Part shown: positions 10,184-20,162 of the stretch, in pieces
Numbering within the stretch: the stretch's first letter is position 1
Layout of the letters: every line of letters starts with the position of its first letter
NCBI RefSeq assembly: GCF_003290025.1
Contig: NZ_QNHG01000003.1
Location: 336,460-400,459, forward strand
DNA: 64,000 nt
Origin: Pseudogemmobacter bohemicus
GTDB lineage: Bacteria > Pseudomonadota > Alphaproteobacteria > Rhodobacterales > Rhodobacteraceae
Reading direction: 5' to 3'
Program-made: the position numbers and the translations under genes
The notes under the pieces: generated by a model
What the model saw: the letters and a program-made list of their open reading frames with translations, nothing else
What the model was told of the DNA's origin: nothing
Database searches by the model: none

Positions 10184-10482
10184 TGCTCCGCCTTGCTCTG
10201 CCTGTTCTGTTGCTGCTTGTCGCCGCCTGTGGCCCGGTGCCGGTACACCGTGCGGAAGAGCTGTGCCTCCAGGCCGCGCGCGAGGCGAAAGGGCCGACGG
10301 GAACCGCCGCAATCGGCATCGTCTCCGGCCCCTCGGGCACGAGGCCCCGCAGCGATCTGGAGCTGAACATCTCGTCCGACTGGCTGATGGGGCGTGACCC
10401 GGCAGCGGTCTATGAGACCTGCGTGGTTTCGAAATCCGGGCAGGTGCCGACCCGCCCCTATAATATGCTGGTGCGGGGATGA
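10183..10482 (+). CDS. Lipoprotein 4 of the cassette
   Basis: 99-residue predicted lipoprotein, signal peptide MLRLALPVLLLLVAAC with cleavage before C16. The mature part has two further cysteines, in EELCLQAA and YETCVVSK, a spacing reminiscent of lipoproteins 2 and 3 but with weaker similarity. Its ATG overlaps the previous stop by one base (TGATG) and its own stop overlaps the next small frame. Function unknown. Confidence 0.72.
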   Translation: MLRLALPVLLLLVAACGPVPVHRAEELCLQAAREAKGPTGTAAIGIVSGPSGTRPRSDLELNISSDWLMGRDPAAVYETCVVSKSGQVPTRPYNMLVRG

Positions 10483-10595
10483 GGGGGATGCGCAGCCCTC
10501 TGCCCATCGGAATGCCCGGCAGCTTCATCGCCCGGCGGCGCGAGCCCGCGCCCGGCGGCAATCATTTCGGCGCTAAGCGCAAAGCCAGAGCCTGA
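10479..10595 (+). CDS. Possible 38-residue basic small protein before sdhB
   Basis: Short frame MRGMRSPLPIGMPGSFIARR and onward, ending KRKARA, with 38 codons. It starts in an ATGA overlap with lipoprotein 4 and stops 9 bases before sdhB. It is strongly basic (10 Arg/Lys against one Glu) with no membrane segment. The overlap spacing is the same as for the real genes before it, which supports translation. Its size and composition could also be chance in a spacer. The N-terminal methionine at codon 4 is an alternative start. Confidence 0.45.
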   Translation: MRGMRSPLPIGMPGSFIARRREPAPGGNHFGAKRKARA

Positions 10596-10604
10596 GGAAC
10601 AGCC

Positions 10605-11384
10605 ATGGTCCAGTTTTCGCTCCCCAAAAACTCCAAGGTACGCACCGGCAAGACCTGGCCGAAGCCCGAGGGCGCGAAAAACACGCGTGCCTTCCGCATC
10701 TATCGCTGGGATCCCGATACCGGCGAGAACCCGCGGGTCGACACCTATTATCTCGACATGGATAAATGCGGGCCCATGGTTCTGGACGCGCTGATCAAGA
10801 TCAAGAACGAGATTGACCCGACCCTGACCTTCCGGCGGTCGTGCCGGGAAGGGATCTGTGGGTCATGCGCGATGAATATCGATGGCGGCAACCATCTGGC
10901 CTGTATCTATGGGCTGGATGAGATCAAGGGGGATGTGAAGATCTACCCGCTGCCGCATATGTCGGTGATCAAGGATCTGATCCCGGATCTGACGCATTTC
11001 TATGCCCAGCATGCCTCGATCATGCCCTGGCTTGAGACGCGTTCGAATACCCCGGCCAAGGAATGGCGGCAGTCGATTGAGGATCGCAAGAAGCTCGACG
11101 GGCTTTATGAATGCGTGATGTGTGCCTCCTGCTCGACCTCCTGCCCGAGCTATTGGTGGAATTCCGAGAAATATCTCGGTCCGGCCGCGCTGCTGCATGC
11201 CTATCGCTGGATCATTGATTCGCGCGATGAGATCACGGGTGAACGGCTGGATGGGTTGGAAGATCCGTTCAAACTCTATCGCTGCCACACGATTATGAAC
11301 TGCGCCAAGACCTGTCCGAAAGGGCTGAACCCGGCCAAGGCGATTGCGGAAATCAAGAGCCTGATGGTCGAGCGCGCGGTCTGA
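10605..11384 (+). CDS. sdhB: Succinate dehydrogenase iron-sulfur subunit
   Basis: 259-residue iron-sulfur subunit linking SdhA flavin to the membrane quinone site. The plant-type [2Fe-2S] ligands are C80, C85, C88 and C100 (CREGICGSC). The ferredoxin-like half has [12 protein letters not shown] and [17 protein letters not shown] for the [4Fe-4S] and [3Fe-4S] clusters. The ATG at 10605 follows GAGGAACAGCC. It is the last gene of the sdh operon and is followed by a hairpin element. Confidence 0.97.
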   Translation: MVQFSLPKNSKVRTGKTWPKPEGAKNTRAFRIYRWDPDTGENPRVDTYYLDMDKCGPMVLDALIKIKNEIDPTLTFRRSCREGICGSCAMNIDGGNHLACIYGLDEIKGDVKIYPLPHMSVIKDLIPDLTHFYAQHASIMPWLETRSNTPAKEWRQSIEDRKKLDGLYECVMCASCSTSCPSYWWNSEKYLGPAALLHAYRWIIDSRDEITGERLDGLEDPFKLYRCHTIMNCAKTCPKGLNPAKAIAEIKSLMVERAV

Positions 11385-11395
11385 GACTGACCGGG

Positions 11396-11500
11396 CAGAG
11401 GGGGCCAGCCCCCTCGCGCGTGCCGCGCTCACCCCCGGGATATTTAAGGACAGATGAAAGCGGCAGAGTTCTTCCTCTGTCCTTAAATATCCCCGCCGGA
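11396..11500. repeat. Intergenic hairpin element (GGATATTTAAGGACAGATGAAA type)
   Basis: A GC hairpin (GGGGCCAGCCCC, about 11400-11412) is followed by inverted arms GGGATATTTAAGGACAG (11437-11453) and CTGTCCTTAAATATCCC (11477-11493) around a short spacer. The same arms are found at 22058-22113 and single arms at about 55700-55725 and 61447-61472. It probably terminates the sdh operon. Confidence 0.65.
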
Positions 11501-11543
11501 GGCGCAGGCTGGCCAGAGATGCAGGTGCCGGAGCCGTTTCGCG

Positions 11544-11756
11544 ATGATGGTTATTCTTCCCATCGGCCTTGTGTTTCTGTTTCTGGGCCTCTGGTATTAT
11601 CGGCGCGGATCCACCCTGACCCGCGCCTGTCGCTGGCGGCTGGAACGCCATATCGGCCCTGATCACTACCGCTGTGCCGCTTGCGGGGCGGAATGTGACA
11701 TGGTTTCGGGGCAGGAGCCCAATGCCTGTCTGCGCCCCCGTCGCGCTCAGCAATAG
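11544..11756 (+). CDS. Small membrane protein with a CxxC zinc-ribbon-like tail
   Basis: 70 residues: one membrane span (about 4-18), a basic stretch, then YRCAACGAECD and a further cysteine near the end (NACLR). That gives four cysteines in the tail, possibly a small metal site. It starts after a CCGGAG purine patch and ends 10 bases inside the 3' end of the convergent aldo/keto reductase gene. Similar short proteins are common in Rhodobacteraceae as uncharacterised entries. Function unknown. Confidence 0.6.
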   Translation: MMVILPIGLVFLFLGLWYYRRGSTLTRACRWRLERHIGPDHYRCAACGAECDMVSGQEPNACLRPRRAQQ

Positions 11757-12715
11757 CGTTCGACCCCCGGCAGCTGATGATCGCCGTAGCGGTCACCCTC
11801 GGCAAAGCCGGCGGGAAGGAGGCGGCTGATCGCTGCCAGATCATCCGCACCGAGGCTGATCCGCTCGGCGGCCAGCCATTCCGACAGATGGGCCGCGCTG
11901 CGGGTGCCGGGGATCGGCAGGATGTGATCGCCCTGCTGCAATGTCCATGCGAGGGCGGTGGCCGCCGTGGCCCAGCCTCTTTCGCGGCAGAAGACGCGGA
12001 AAGCGTCGATTTTCGCCGTGTTGCGCGAAAAGGCGGGTTCGGTGAAACGCGGATTGCGGGCGCGGAACCCGTCGGTCGGCAAGGGCAGCGGCGTATCGCC
12101 CAACATGCCGCGCGCCAGCGGCGAGAAGGCCACGAAGGTGGTGCCCAGTTCGGCACAGGCCTGGATCAGACCCAGCTCCGGCTGCCGGCTCCACAGCGAA
12201 TATTCGTTCTGGACCGCCATGCAGGGATGGATCTCATGCGCGAGGCGCAGCGTGGAGGGGGCGATTTCCGACAGGCCATAGCCGCCGATCTTCCCCTCTT
12301 CGATCAGCCGCGACAGGGTGCCGATCACCTCTTCCAGCGGGCGCCCGGCCTCGCGGCGATGGATATAAAACAGCTCGACATGGTCGCGGCCCAGCCGCCG
12401 CAACGATGCCTCAAGTTCGCTGCGCAGATGGGCGTCGGAATTGTCGATGCGGCGCGGCGTGCCATCGACGATCGAGGCCTTGGTGGCGATCACCGGCGCA
12501 TGTCCCCGCGTTTTCAGCCATCTGCCGATCACGGTCTCGGACAGGCCCATGCCGTAGATATTGGCGGTGTCGAAATGGGTGATCCCGGCATCCCAGGCCG
12601 CATCCAGCGTGGCAAGGCTGGTCGCTTCATCGGTTGTCCCGAACATGCCACCAAAGGACATGGCGCCAAAGCCAATGGCACCGACACCGTGGCGGCCGAG
12701 TTTTCTGGTCTTCAT
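11747..12715 (-). CDS. Aldo/keto reductase
   Basis: 322-residue NADPH-dependent oxidoreductase of the aldo/keto reductase superfamily (AKR13/YajO-like). The catalytic tetrad is visible as D49 and Y54 (FDTANIYG), K79 (IATKAS) and H119 (FYIHRR). The cofactor region near the C-terminus reads LPIPGTRSAAHL. The start at 12715 follows CAGGAG, and the frame is open a little upstream. Substrate not predictable. It overlaps the small CxxC gene by 10 bases at the 3' end. Confidence 0.92.
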   Translation of the reverse strand: MKTRKLGRHGVGAIGFGAMSFGGMFGTTDEATSLATLDAAWDAGITHFDTANIYGMGLSETVIGRWLKTRGHAPVIATKASIVDGTPRRIDNSDAHLRSELEASLRRLGRDHVELFYIHRREAGRPLEEVIGTLSRLIEEGKIGGYGLSEIAPSTLRLAHEIHPCMAVQNEYSLWSRQPELGLIQACAELGTTFVAFSPLARGMLGDTPLPLPTDGFRARNPRFTEPAFSRNTAKIDAFRVFCRERGWATAATALAWTLQQGDHILPIPGTRSAAHLSEWLAAERISLGADDLAAISRLLPAGFAEGDRYGDHQLPGVERYC

Positions 12716-12784
12716 AAGGAGGCTCCTGTCGCGAGAGGGGGGCAATACAACAGGAGCGAATCGCTTCATGCAAGGGGGAGACAT

Positions 12785-12816
12785 GAAAAAGGGCGCACCC
12801 CGCGCGGGGCGCGCCC
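12785..12816 (-). terminator. Rho-independent terminator after gdhA
   Basis: Read on the minus strand: stem GGGCGCGCCCCG/CGGGGTGCGCCC followed directly by TTTTT. It lies 22 bases after the gdhA stop and before the promoter of the aldo/keto reductase. Confidence 0.8.
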
Positions 12817-12837
12817 TCTCACAGGTCCGGTCAGGGA

Positions 12838-14229
<1,392 letters not shown>

Positions 14230-14379
14230 TCACAACGGCGCGAATTAAAGCAGTTTAAGGATGGGTATAAGGGCAAATCAGGCAGATTGCCGGAAAATGC
14301 AGCGAAATACCTTCACTCTGTTTGGTTTGGATGGGGTGATTCGGTCACTCTGCCTGAGAGCCTGTACACATTGCCGGCT

Positions 14380-14871
14380 TCACGGCTTCGGTTCGCTTCC
14401 CGACAGGGTGAGCTCGCCATTCGCCCAGATATACCAGGTCACGCAGGTGTCGCTTTTCGCGCCGCCGCAATCATCGCCTTTGGAGACCGTTTCCAGAATG
14501 GGCACGCCCTTTTCGATATAGACCCGCCAGCTGTGGATCAGCGCGGCCAGCTCGTCCGTTCCGAAGCAGAATGAGACATAGCAGCCGCCGCTGCCGCAAT
14601 AGCTGTCTGTCGGTCCGGCGCTGCAATTCAGCATGCCCTCTTCATAGACCCATAGCAATTCGCCCGTCGCGGCAGAGAGTTCCGCCGGCGTCAGCGCCTT
14701 ATCCTCGCCCTTCAGCGTTCCGCCCGCAGCGCTGCATTTCGCGCGCTGATCCTCAAGCCGGTAAGAAAGCTCCTCCGGCATCGGGGAGGACGCTTCGGCG
14801 CTCACCGGTTGGGTATGAAGAGGCTGGGCCATCAGGGCCGCAACCGCCATGCCAGTCAGGATTTTGCGCAT
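14380..14871 (-). CDS. Exported cysteine-rich protein of unknown function
   Basis: 163 residues with a signal peptide (MRKILTGMAVAALMAQ, cleavage probably near PVSA/EA). The mature part has at least seven cysteines (AKCSAAGG, LNCSAG, SYCGSGGCYVSFCFG, DDCGG, DTCVTWY), enough for several disulfides. It ends with a short beta-rich segment, TWYIWANGELTLSG. I do not recognise the family. It stands alone between gdhA and ecm, both on the same strand but with large gaps. Confidence 0.7.
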   Translation of the reverse strand: MRKILTGMAVAALMAQPLHTQPVSAEASSPMPEELSYRLEDQRAKCSAAGGTLKGEDKALTPAELSAATGELLWVYEEGMLNCSAGPTDSYCGSGGCYVSFCFGTDELAALIHSWRVYIEKGVPILETVSKGDDCGGAKSDTCVTWYIWANGELTLSGSEPKP

Positions 14872-14950
14872 TTAACCACCGCACCGGCAAAGGGACCAGG
14901 GCAGTTTCAGTCATATCGCCCTGGGGCACAATGGCGGGAATTCCTGCCGT

Positions 14951-16957
14951 TCAGGCGGCCTCTTCTTCCGGATCCACAAGGGTCACGATATCCATCATAA
15001 TCCGGTTCAGCTCGAAATCCTTGGGTGTATAGACGGCGGCGACGCCCATGGCGCGCAGTTTCACCGCGTCCTCCTCGGGGATGATGCCGCCGACCACGAC
15101 CGGCACCGTCAGGCCCGCTGCCCGCATCCGCTCCATCGTGTCGGAGATCAGCGGGATATGGCTGCCCGAGAGGATCGAGAGGCCGACGACATGCACGTCC
15201 TGATCCGCCGCCGCCGCGACGATCTCGGCGGGGGTGAGGCGGATGCCCTCGTAATGGATCTCCATGCCGCAATCGCGGGCGCGGGCGGCGATCTGTTCGG
15301 CGCCGTTCGAATGACCGTCTAGGCCGGGCTTGCCGACAAGGAAGGAAAGCTGACGCCCAAGCCGGGCCGAGACGGCCGAGACCGCCTCGCGGATCGGCTC
15401 CAGCCCTTCGGTGCGGTTCGAGGGGTTTTTCGACACACCCGTGGGCCCGCGATACTGGCCAAAGGCCTTGCGGACGGTCTCTCCCCATTCGCCGGTGGTG
15501 GCGCCGGCTTTGGCGGCGGCAATCGAGGGCGGCATGATGTTGCGCCCCTCGGCCGCTGCCGCGCGCAGATCGTCAAGCGCGGCGCGAACCCTGGCCTCGT
15601 CCCGCGCCTCACGCCAGGCGCGGAGCCGACCAAGCTGATCGGCCTCGGCGGCCTCATCAACCACCATGATCGCACCATCGCCGGTGGTGAGCGGCGAGGG
15701 TTCCGTCTCGCGCCAGCGGTTGACGCCGACCACGATGGTCTCTTGCGTCTCGATCCGGCCGATCCTTTCGGCATTGGCTTCGACCAGCCGCGATTTCATA
15801 TATTCGATCGAAGCCACGGCGCCGCCCATGGCGTCGATCTGCGCCAGTTCCTCCCGTGCGCCGGCTTTCAGCGCCTCGACCTTGCGGTCAATCGCCGGGT
15901 TCTCGTCAAAGAGGTCGTCATATTCCAGGAGGTCGGTCTCATAGGCGAGGATCTGCTGCATCCTGAGCGACCATTGCTGATCCCAGGGCCTGGGCAGTCC
16001 AAGCGCCTCATTCCAGGCGGGCAGTTGCACGGCGCGCGCGCGGGCGCGTTTCGACAGCGTCACGGCAAGCATCTCGATCAGGATGCGGTAGACGTTGTTC
16101 TCCGGCTGCGGCTCGGTCAGGCCAAGGCTGTTGACCTGTACGCCGTAGCGGAAACGCGAGTATTTCTCGTCGGTTATGCCGTAACGGTCGCGGCAGATCT
16201 CGGCCCAGAGATCGACAAAGGCGCGCATCTTGCACATCTCGGTGACAAACCGGATGCCGGCATTCACGAAGAAGGAAATCCGCCCGACCATCTTCGGGAA
16301 ATCCTTCTCGGCGACCTTGCCCTTCAGGTCATCAAGCACCGCGCAGGCGGTGGCGAGGGCAAAGGCCAGCTCCTGCTCGGGCGTCGCTCCGGCCTCTTGC
16401 AGGTGGTAGGAACAGACATTCATCGGGTTCCATTTGGGCAGGTTCTTGCCCGTCCAGGCCGCAACATCGGTGATCAGCCGCAGCGAGGGTTTCGGCGGGC
16501 AGATATAAGTGCCGCGCGAGAGATATTCCTTGATGATATCGTTCTGCACCGTGCCTTGCAGTTGCGAGATATCGGCGCCCTGTTCTTCCGCCACCGCGAC
16601 ATAAAGCGCCAGCAGCCAGGGCGCCGTCGCGTTGATCGTCATCGAGGTGTTCATCTGCTCCAGCGGAATGTCGTTGAACAAAGCCCGCATATCGCCGAGA
16701 TGGCAGACCGGCACGCCGACCTTGCCGACCTCGCCGCGCGACAGTTCATGGTCGCTGTCATAGCCGGTTTGCGTCGGCAGATCGAAGGCGACGGACAGAC
16801 CCGTCTGCCCCTTGGCGAGGTTGCCGCGATAGAGCGCATTCGAGGCGCTGGCGGTGGAGTGCCCGGCATAGGTGCGGAAAAGCCAGGGCTTCTCTTTCAC
16901 CGGTTTTTCTGCCCCACTCACCATGGAGGGGCTGCCCTGGGTCTGGCCTTCACTCAT
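14951..16957 (-). CDS. ecm: Ethylmalonyl-CoA mutase (B12-dependent)
   Basis: 668-residue adenosylcobalamin-dependent acyl-CoA mutase converting (2R)-ethylmalonyl-CoA to methylsuccinyl-CoA, the signature step of the EMC pathway. The TIM-barrel part begins KPWLFRTYAGHSTASASNALYRGNLAKGQ and includes AFDLPTQTGYDSDH. The C-terminal B12 domain has the His-on motif DGHSNG at about residues 545-550, followed by GLSILSGSH and VVVGGIIPEED. The fused layout and the STASASNALY segment separate it from methylmalonyl-CoA mutase. ccr is not adjacent here: upstream is divergent serB. Confidence 0.93.
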   Translation of the reverse strand: MSEGQTQGSPSMVSGAEKPVKEKPWLFRTYAGHSTASASNALYRGNLAKGQTGLSVAFDLPTQTGYDSDHELSRGEVGKVGVPVCHLGDMRALFNDIPLEQMNTSMTINATAPWLLALYVAVAEEQGADISQLQGTVQNDIIKEYLSRGTYICPPKPSLRLITDVAAWTGKNLPKWNPMNVCSYHLQEAGATPEQELAFALATACAVLDDLKGKVAEKDFPKMVGRISFFVNAGIRFVTEMCKMRAFVDLWAEICRDRYGITDEKYSRFRYGVQVNSLGLTEPQPENNVYRILIEMLAVTLSKRARARAVQLPAWNEALGLPRPWDQQWSLRMQQILAYETDLLEYDDLFDENPAIDRKVEALKAGAREELAQIDAMGGAVASIEYMKSRLVEANAERIGRIETQETIVVGVNRWRETEPSPLTTGDGAIMVVDEAAEADQLGRLRAWREARDEARVRAALDDLRAAAAEGRNIMPPSIAAAKAGATTGEWGETVRKAFGQYRGPTGVSKNPSNRTEGLEPIREAVSAVSARLGRQLSFLVGKPGLDGHSNGAEQIAARARDCGMEIHYEGIRLTPAEIVAAAADQDVHVVGLSILSGSHIPLISDTMERMRAAGLTVPVVVGGIIPEEDAVKLRAMGVAAVYTPKDFELNRIMMDIVTLVDPEEEAA

Positions 16958-17148
16958 CTCTGCCTCGGGTTCTGAATTTGGTGCGCAAGATTATTTCCAT
17001 TAAGGTAGCGTATGGATCATTTAATGATAATGTCAATCGCTGCAATGCGGCGCAAAGGATGCAGGCGCAAAAGACCCTTCAGCCGCTGGCCTTGGCCCGG
17101 GAAAGCGCGTAATTCCAGAGCGAATTTCCCATCCGCGCCGGAGGTCAG
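16958..17148. promoter_or_regulatory. Divergent promoter region ecm / serB with EMC-type motif
   Basis: A 191-base gap, AT-rich in the ecm-proximal part (TTTAATGATAATGTCAAT). At 17040-17051 it holds CTGCAATGCGGC, identical to the 12-mer upstream of mcl2. Read on the ecm strand it is TTTGCGCCGCATTGCAG, 83-99 bases before the ecm start. The serB start is preceded by CCGGAGGTCAG. Confidence 0.45.
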
Positions 17149-18024
17149 ATGTTCATCGCCACCCTGCTCAGCAGCCCCGAGACCCCGATTCTGAACCGCG
17201 AAACGGTCGAGAGTCTGCGCAATGCCTGGGGTGGCGGCGATGGGTGCTGGCTTGATCCGGGCGTGGCGGCGGAATTCGCGATTGAAAGCGTGCCGGACAA
17301 TGCCGGTCAGGTCTGGCTCGATCTGCAGGCGCTGAAACTTGATCTGGCGATTCAGCCGGAGGCGGGGCGCCGGAAACGCCTGCTGATCGCCGATATGGAC
17401 AGCACGATGATCCGCCAGGAATGTATCGACGAGCTTGCCGATGAGGCCGGGGTGGGGGCCCATGTCGCCGGGATCACCGCGCGGGCGATGAATGGCGAGC
17501 TCGATTTTGATGCCGCGTTGCGCGAACGCGTGGGGCTGCTCAAGGGGCTGCCGGAAAGCGTGATCGCGGGTGTGATCCGCGACCGCATCACCCTGATGCC
17601 GGGCGGCGGGATGCTCCTGAAAACGATGAAGGCGCATGGCGCTTATACGGCGCTGGTTTCGGGCGGGTTCACGGCCTTTACCGGGGCAATTGCGGCGCGG
17701 CTCGGCTTCGACGAGAACCGCGCCAATACGCTGCTGGTGGCAGAGGGGCGGCTGACCGGTGAGGTCGCCGATCCGATCCTTGGGAAAGAGGCCAAGGTGA
17801 CCGCGCTGGAAGAGATCACCGCGCGGCTTGGTATCGGGGCGGATCAGGTGATCGCGGTCGGAGACGGCGCCAATGATCTGCCGATGCTGCACCGCGCCGG
17901 CACCGGGGTTGCGCTTCATGCCAAACCGAAGGTGCAGGAAGAGGCGAAGATCCGGGTCAATCATGGCGATCTGACCGCGCTGCTCTATCTGCAGGGGTAT
18001 CGTCGCGAGGAGTTTGCGGCATGA
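17149..18024 (+). CDS. serB: Phosphoserine phosphatase
   Basis: 291-residue HAD-family enzyme releasing serine from phosphoserine, the last step of serine synthesis. An N-terminal regulatory-like region of about 75 residues precedes the HAD core. Motif I is ADMDSTMI (nucleophile D82, acid D84), motif II is LVSGGFTAF, and motif IV is VGDGANDLPML. The glutamate after motif I (QECIDELA) matches phosphoserine specificity. The next gene starts in the ATGA overlap. Confidence 0.95.
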   Translation: MFIATLLSSPETPILNRETVESLRNAWGGGDGCWLDPGVAAEFAIESVPDNAGQVWLDLQALKLDLAIQPEAGRRKRLLIADMDSTMIRQECIDELADEAGVGAHVAGITARAMNGELDFDAALRERVGLLKGLPESVIAGVIRDRITLMPGGGMLLKTMKAHGAYTALVSGGFTAFTGAIAARLGFDENRANTLLVAEGRLTGEVADPILGKEAKVTALEEITARLGIGADQVIAVGDGANDLPMLHRAGTGVALHAKPKVQEEAKIRVNHGDLTALLYLQGYRREEFAA

Positions 18025-18503
18025 TCATCCGTCGCGCGGAACTGGCGGATGCGGCCTCCATGACCGCGCTGCAAAACCGCATCATCCGGCAGGGGGGCAC
18101 CACCGCCTATGAGGATGAACGCGGCGAGGCGCAGATCATCGCAAGCTACATCGCGCCGCCCGAGCACGGCATCTGCTGCCATGTCGCCGAAATCGCGGGC
18201 CAGCTGGCCGGTTTCCAGACCGTCGGCCTGAACCCGGCTCTGCCCGAAGGCTGGGCCGAGATCGGCACCTTTGTCTCTTCGGAGATCCAGGCACGCGGCA
18301 TCGGCCAGGCCCTGTTCACCACCACAAGGACAGTCGCCCGCGCCGCCGGGGTCAGGGTGCTGAACGCCACCATCCGCGCCGATAACCGCCCTGGCCTCGC
18401 CTATTACGCCCGGATCGGATTTGCCGATTACAGTGCCGATCCCGGCTGGGCATTGAAAGGCGGTGAAGTGGTCGGACGGGTAAGCCGCAGGCTGGACCTC
18501 TGA
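18021..18503 (+). CDS. GNAT family N-acetyltransferase
   Basis: 160-residue single-domain GNAT protein: IIRRAELADAASM start, the acetyl-CoA loop region EIQARGIGQALF (Q-x-x-G-x-G/A) and the C-terminal NRPGLAYYARIGF segment. Substrate unknown. It overlaps serB by 4 bases and is followed one base later by a permease, so the three probably form an operon. Confidence 0.88.
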   Translation: MIIRRAELADAASMTALQNRIIRQGGTTAYEDERGEAQIIASYIAPPEHGICCHVAEIAGQLAGFQTVGLNPALPEGWAEIGTFVSSEIQARGIGQALFTTTRTVARAAGVRVLNATIRADNRPGLAYYARIGFADYSADPGWALKGGEVVGRVSRRLDL

Positions 18504-18504
18504 G

Positions 18505-19269
18505 ATGTTTGAAATCGCAACCGATCTTGCGCTTCTGCTGATGCTTGCGGCCTTTGTTGCCGGGCTGATCGATTCCATCGCTGGCGGTGGCGGGCTGATC
18601 ACGGTGCCGGCCTTGCTGCTGGCGGGTGTATCGCCGATCGAGGCGCTGGCGACCAACAAATTGCAGGGGAGCTTCGGCTCCGGCACCGCTGCGCTGACCT
18701 ACGCGAAAGCGGGGCATGTGCGGCTGTCGGAACAGCTCCCGATGGCGCTGATCTCTGCGCTGGCGGCGGCTGCGGGCGCAATGGTGGCGCATCTGATGTC
18801 GGCTGAGGTGCTCAGGATCATTATGCCAGTGGTCCTGATCGCAGTTGCGGCCTTCTTCGCCTTCCGCAAAGGCATGAGCGACCAGGACCGGGTACAGCGG
18901 ATGAGGCCTGCGGCCTTCTCCTTCACCATCGTGCCGGCCATCGCGGCCTATGACGGGTTCTTTGGCCCCGGCACCGGCAGCTTCTTTATGATGGGGTTCG
19001 TGCTGCTGGCGGGCTATGGCATCCTGAAAGCAACCGCCCATACCAAAATGCTGAATTTCGCCTCGAATCTCGGCTCGCTGGCAGTGTTCATCCCGTCGGG
19101 TAATGTGCTCTGGGCGCTGGGTCTTGGCATGGCGGTGACCCAGACGCTTGGCGCCTGGATCGGGGCGAGGCTGGCAATGCGGATCGGAGCGCGGCTGATC
19201 CGGCCGCTTCTCGTGATCACATCGACCGCTATGGCATTGCGGCTGATCTGGCAGGCCCTCTACGGTTAA
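18505..19269 (+). CDS. TauE/SafE (TSUP) family permease
   Basis: 254-residue membrane protein with the TSUP start GLIDSIAGGGGLITVPALLLAG and second-half repeat AAYDGFFGPGTGSFFMMGF. These are the hallmarks of the YfcA-like branch. It differs clearly from the permease at 1147-1896. Substrate is probably a small organic or sulfur anion but is undetermined. It is the last gene of the serB-GNAT-permease unit. Downstream the sequence loses coding character. Confidence 0.92.
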   Translation: MFEIATDLALLLMLAAFVAGLIDSIAGGGGLITVPALLLAGVSPIEALATNKLQGSFGSGTAALTYAKAGHVRLSEQLPMALISALAAAAGAMVAHLMSAEVLRIIMPVVLIAVAAFFAFRKGMSDQDRVQRMRPAAFSFTIVPAIAAYDGFFGPGTGSFFMMGFVLLAGYGILKATAHTKMLNFASNLGSLAVFIPSGNVLWALGLGMAVTQTLGAWIGARLAMRIGARLIRPLLVITSTAMALRLIWQALYG

Positions 19270-19445
19270 TCGCACGTTTCTGACTTATCGGCGAAGGCCT
19301 CTGGCGAGGATGTTTGGAGGCGGCGGTGGCTGTTTGTGCTTTTAAGTCAATGAGGTAAGTCAGCGACTCACCCCATGGCGTCACACAGATGTGTCACACA
19401 TTCCCGGCCCGTGGTCGCCAGGCCCGCCTCTTTTCGGGGGCCGTC

Positions 19446-20162
19446 ATGGGCAAACACCTTCATCTTTTCCGGCGCGGGGCCGTCTTCTGCTGGCGCCGGC
19501 GGGTGCCGAGGTTATCCACGTCTATCGACATGTTGCAGCTGTCTTTGCGGACCGGATTGCGGGCGGAAGCCTGTATGATCGCCCGGAAGCTGACCGTCGA
19601 GAGTGATCGCATGTTTGATGATCTGACCCGCAACTGATCTCGGCAGAGGGCGCCCGCACCTGGCTGCCCCACGTGATCACGGAAGAACTGGCCCCGATCC
19701 GCGGGCTGGATCGGGTGACCCGGATGGATCCGGTGGGCCCGGCTGCGAGCGATATCCGGGCCGACCGGGCGACCGCCACCGCCTGGCGGCTGATGGCCGG
19801 GCACGGTCCCCGGGGCCGATCCTGAGCCGCCAATCATCGACCGCCTGATCGGGGATGGCGCCACCCCTGCCGATCTGTCGACGCTGGAGACCACGCTGGC
19901 GATGCTGGCGGGCGATATGCGGTCCGGGGTGAGGATGCGCCGGACCGCGTCCGAGTTCGGAACGGTGAACCCGAAAGGCTTTGCCAACCATTCCTTCCGG
20001 CACTTCGTCAATGACAGGCTGTCGCGGGTGACGACGATCCCGAAGCTGCTCCGGATCGAGCTGGTCGGGCACGAGGGCGACGACACCAACGAACGGGTCT
20101 ACGCCGAACCCTCGCCGCTGCGGGAGCTGCAGGTGGCAATCAATGCGCTGCCGGTGGTGGAT
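19446..20162 (+). pseudogene. Degenerate tyrosine integrase (DUF6538 type)
   Basis: Three pieces in different frames read as one Rhodobacteraceae-type integrase. The N-terminal piece is MGKHLHLFRRGAVFCWRRRVPR...RMFDDLTRN (19446-19637). The middle piece, after a frame change near 19634, is LISAEGARTWLPHVITEEL to a stop near 19823. The C-terminal piece has ANHSFRHFVNDRLS, then VGHEGDDTNERVY with the likely nucleophile tyrosine (up to about 20150). Intact relatives are about 400 residues or more, so the catalytic middle is also deleted. It marks an old integration near the serB operon. Confidence 0.75.

Noticed and set aside
19375-19606. Overlapping short frames at 19375 and 19391
   Set aside because: Only the frame through 19446-19637 matches the integrase N-terminus; the others are shadows.
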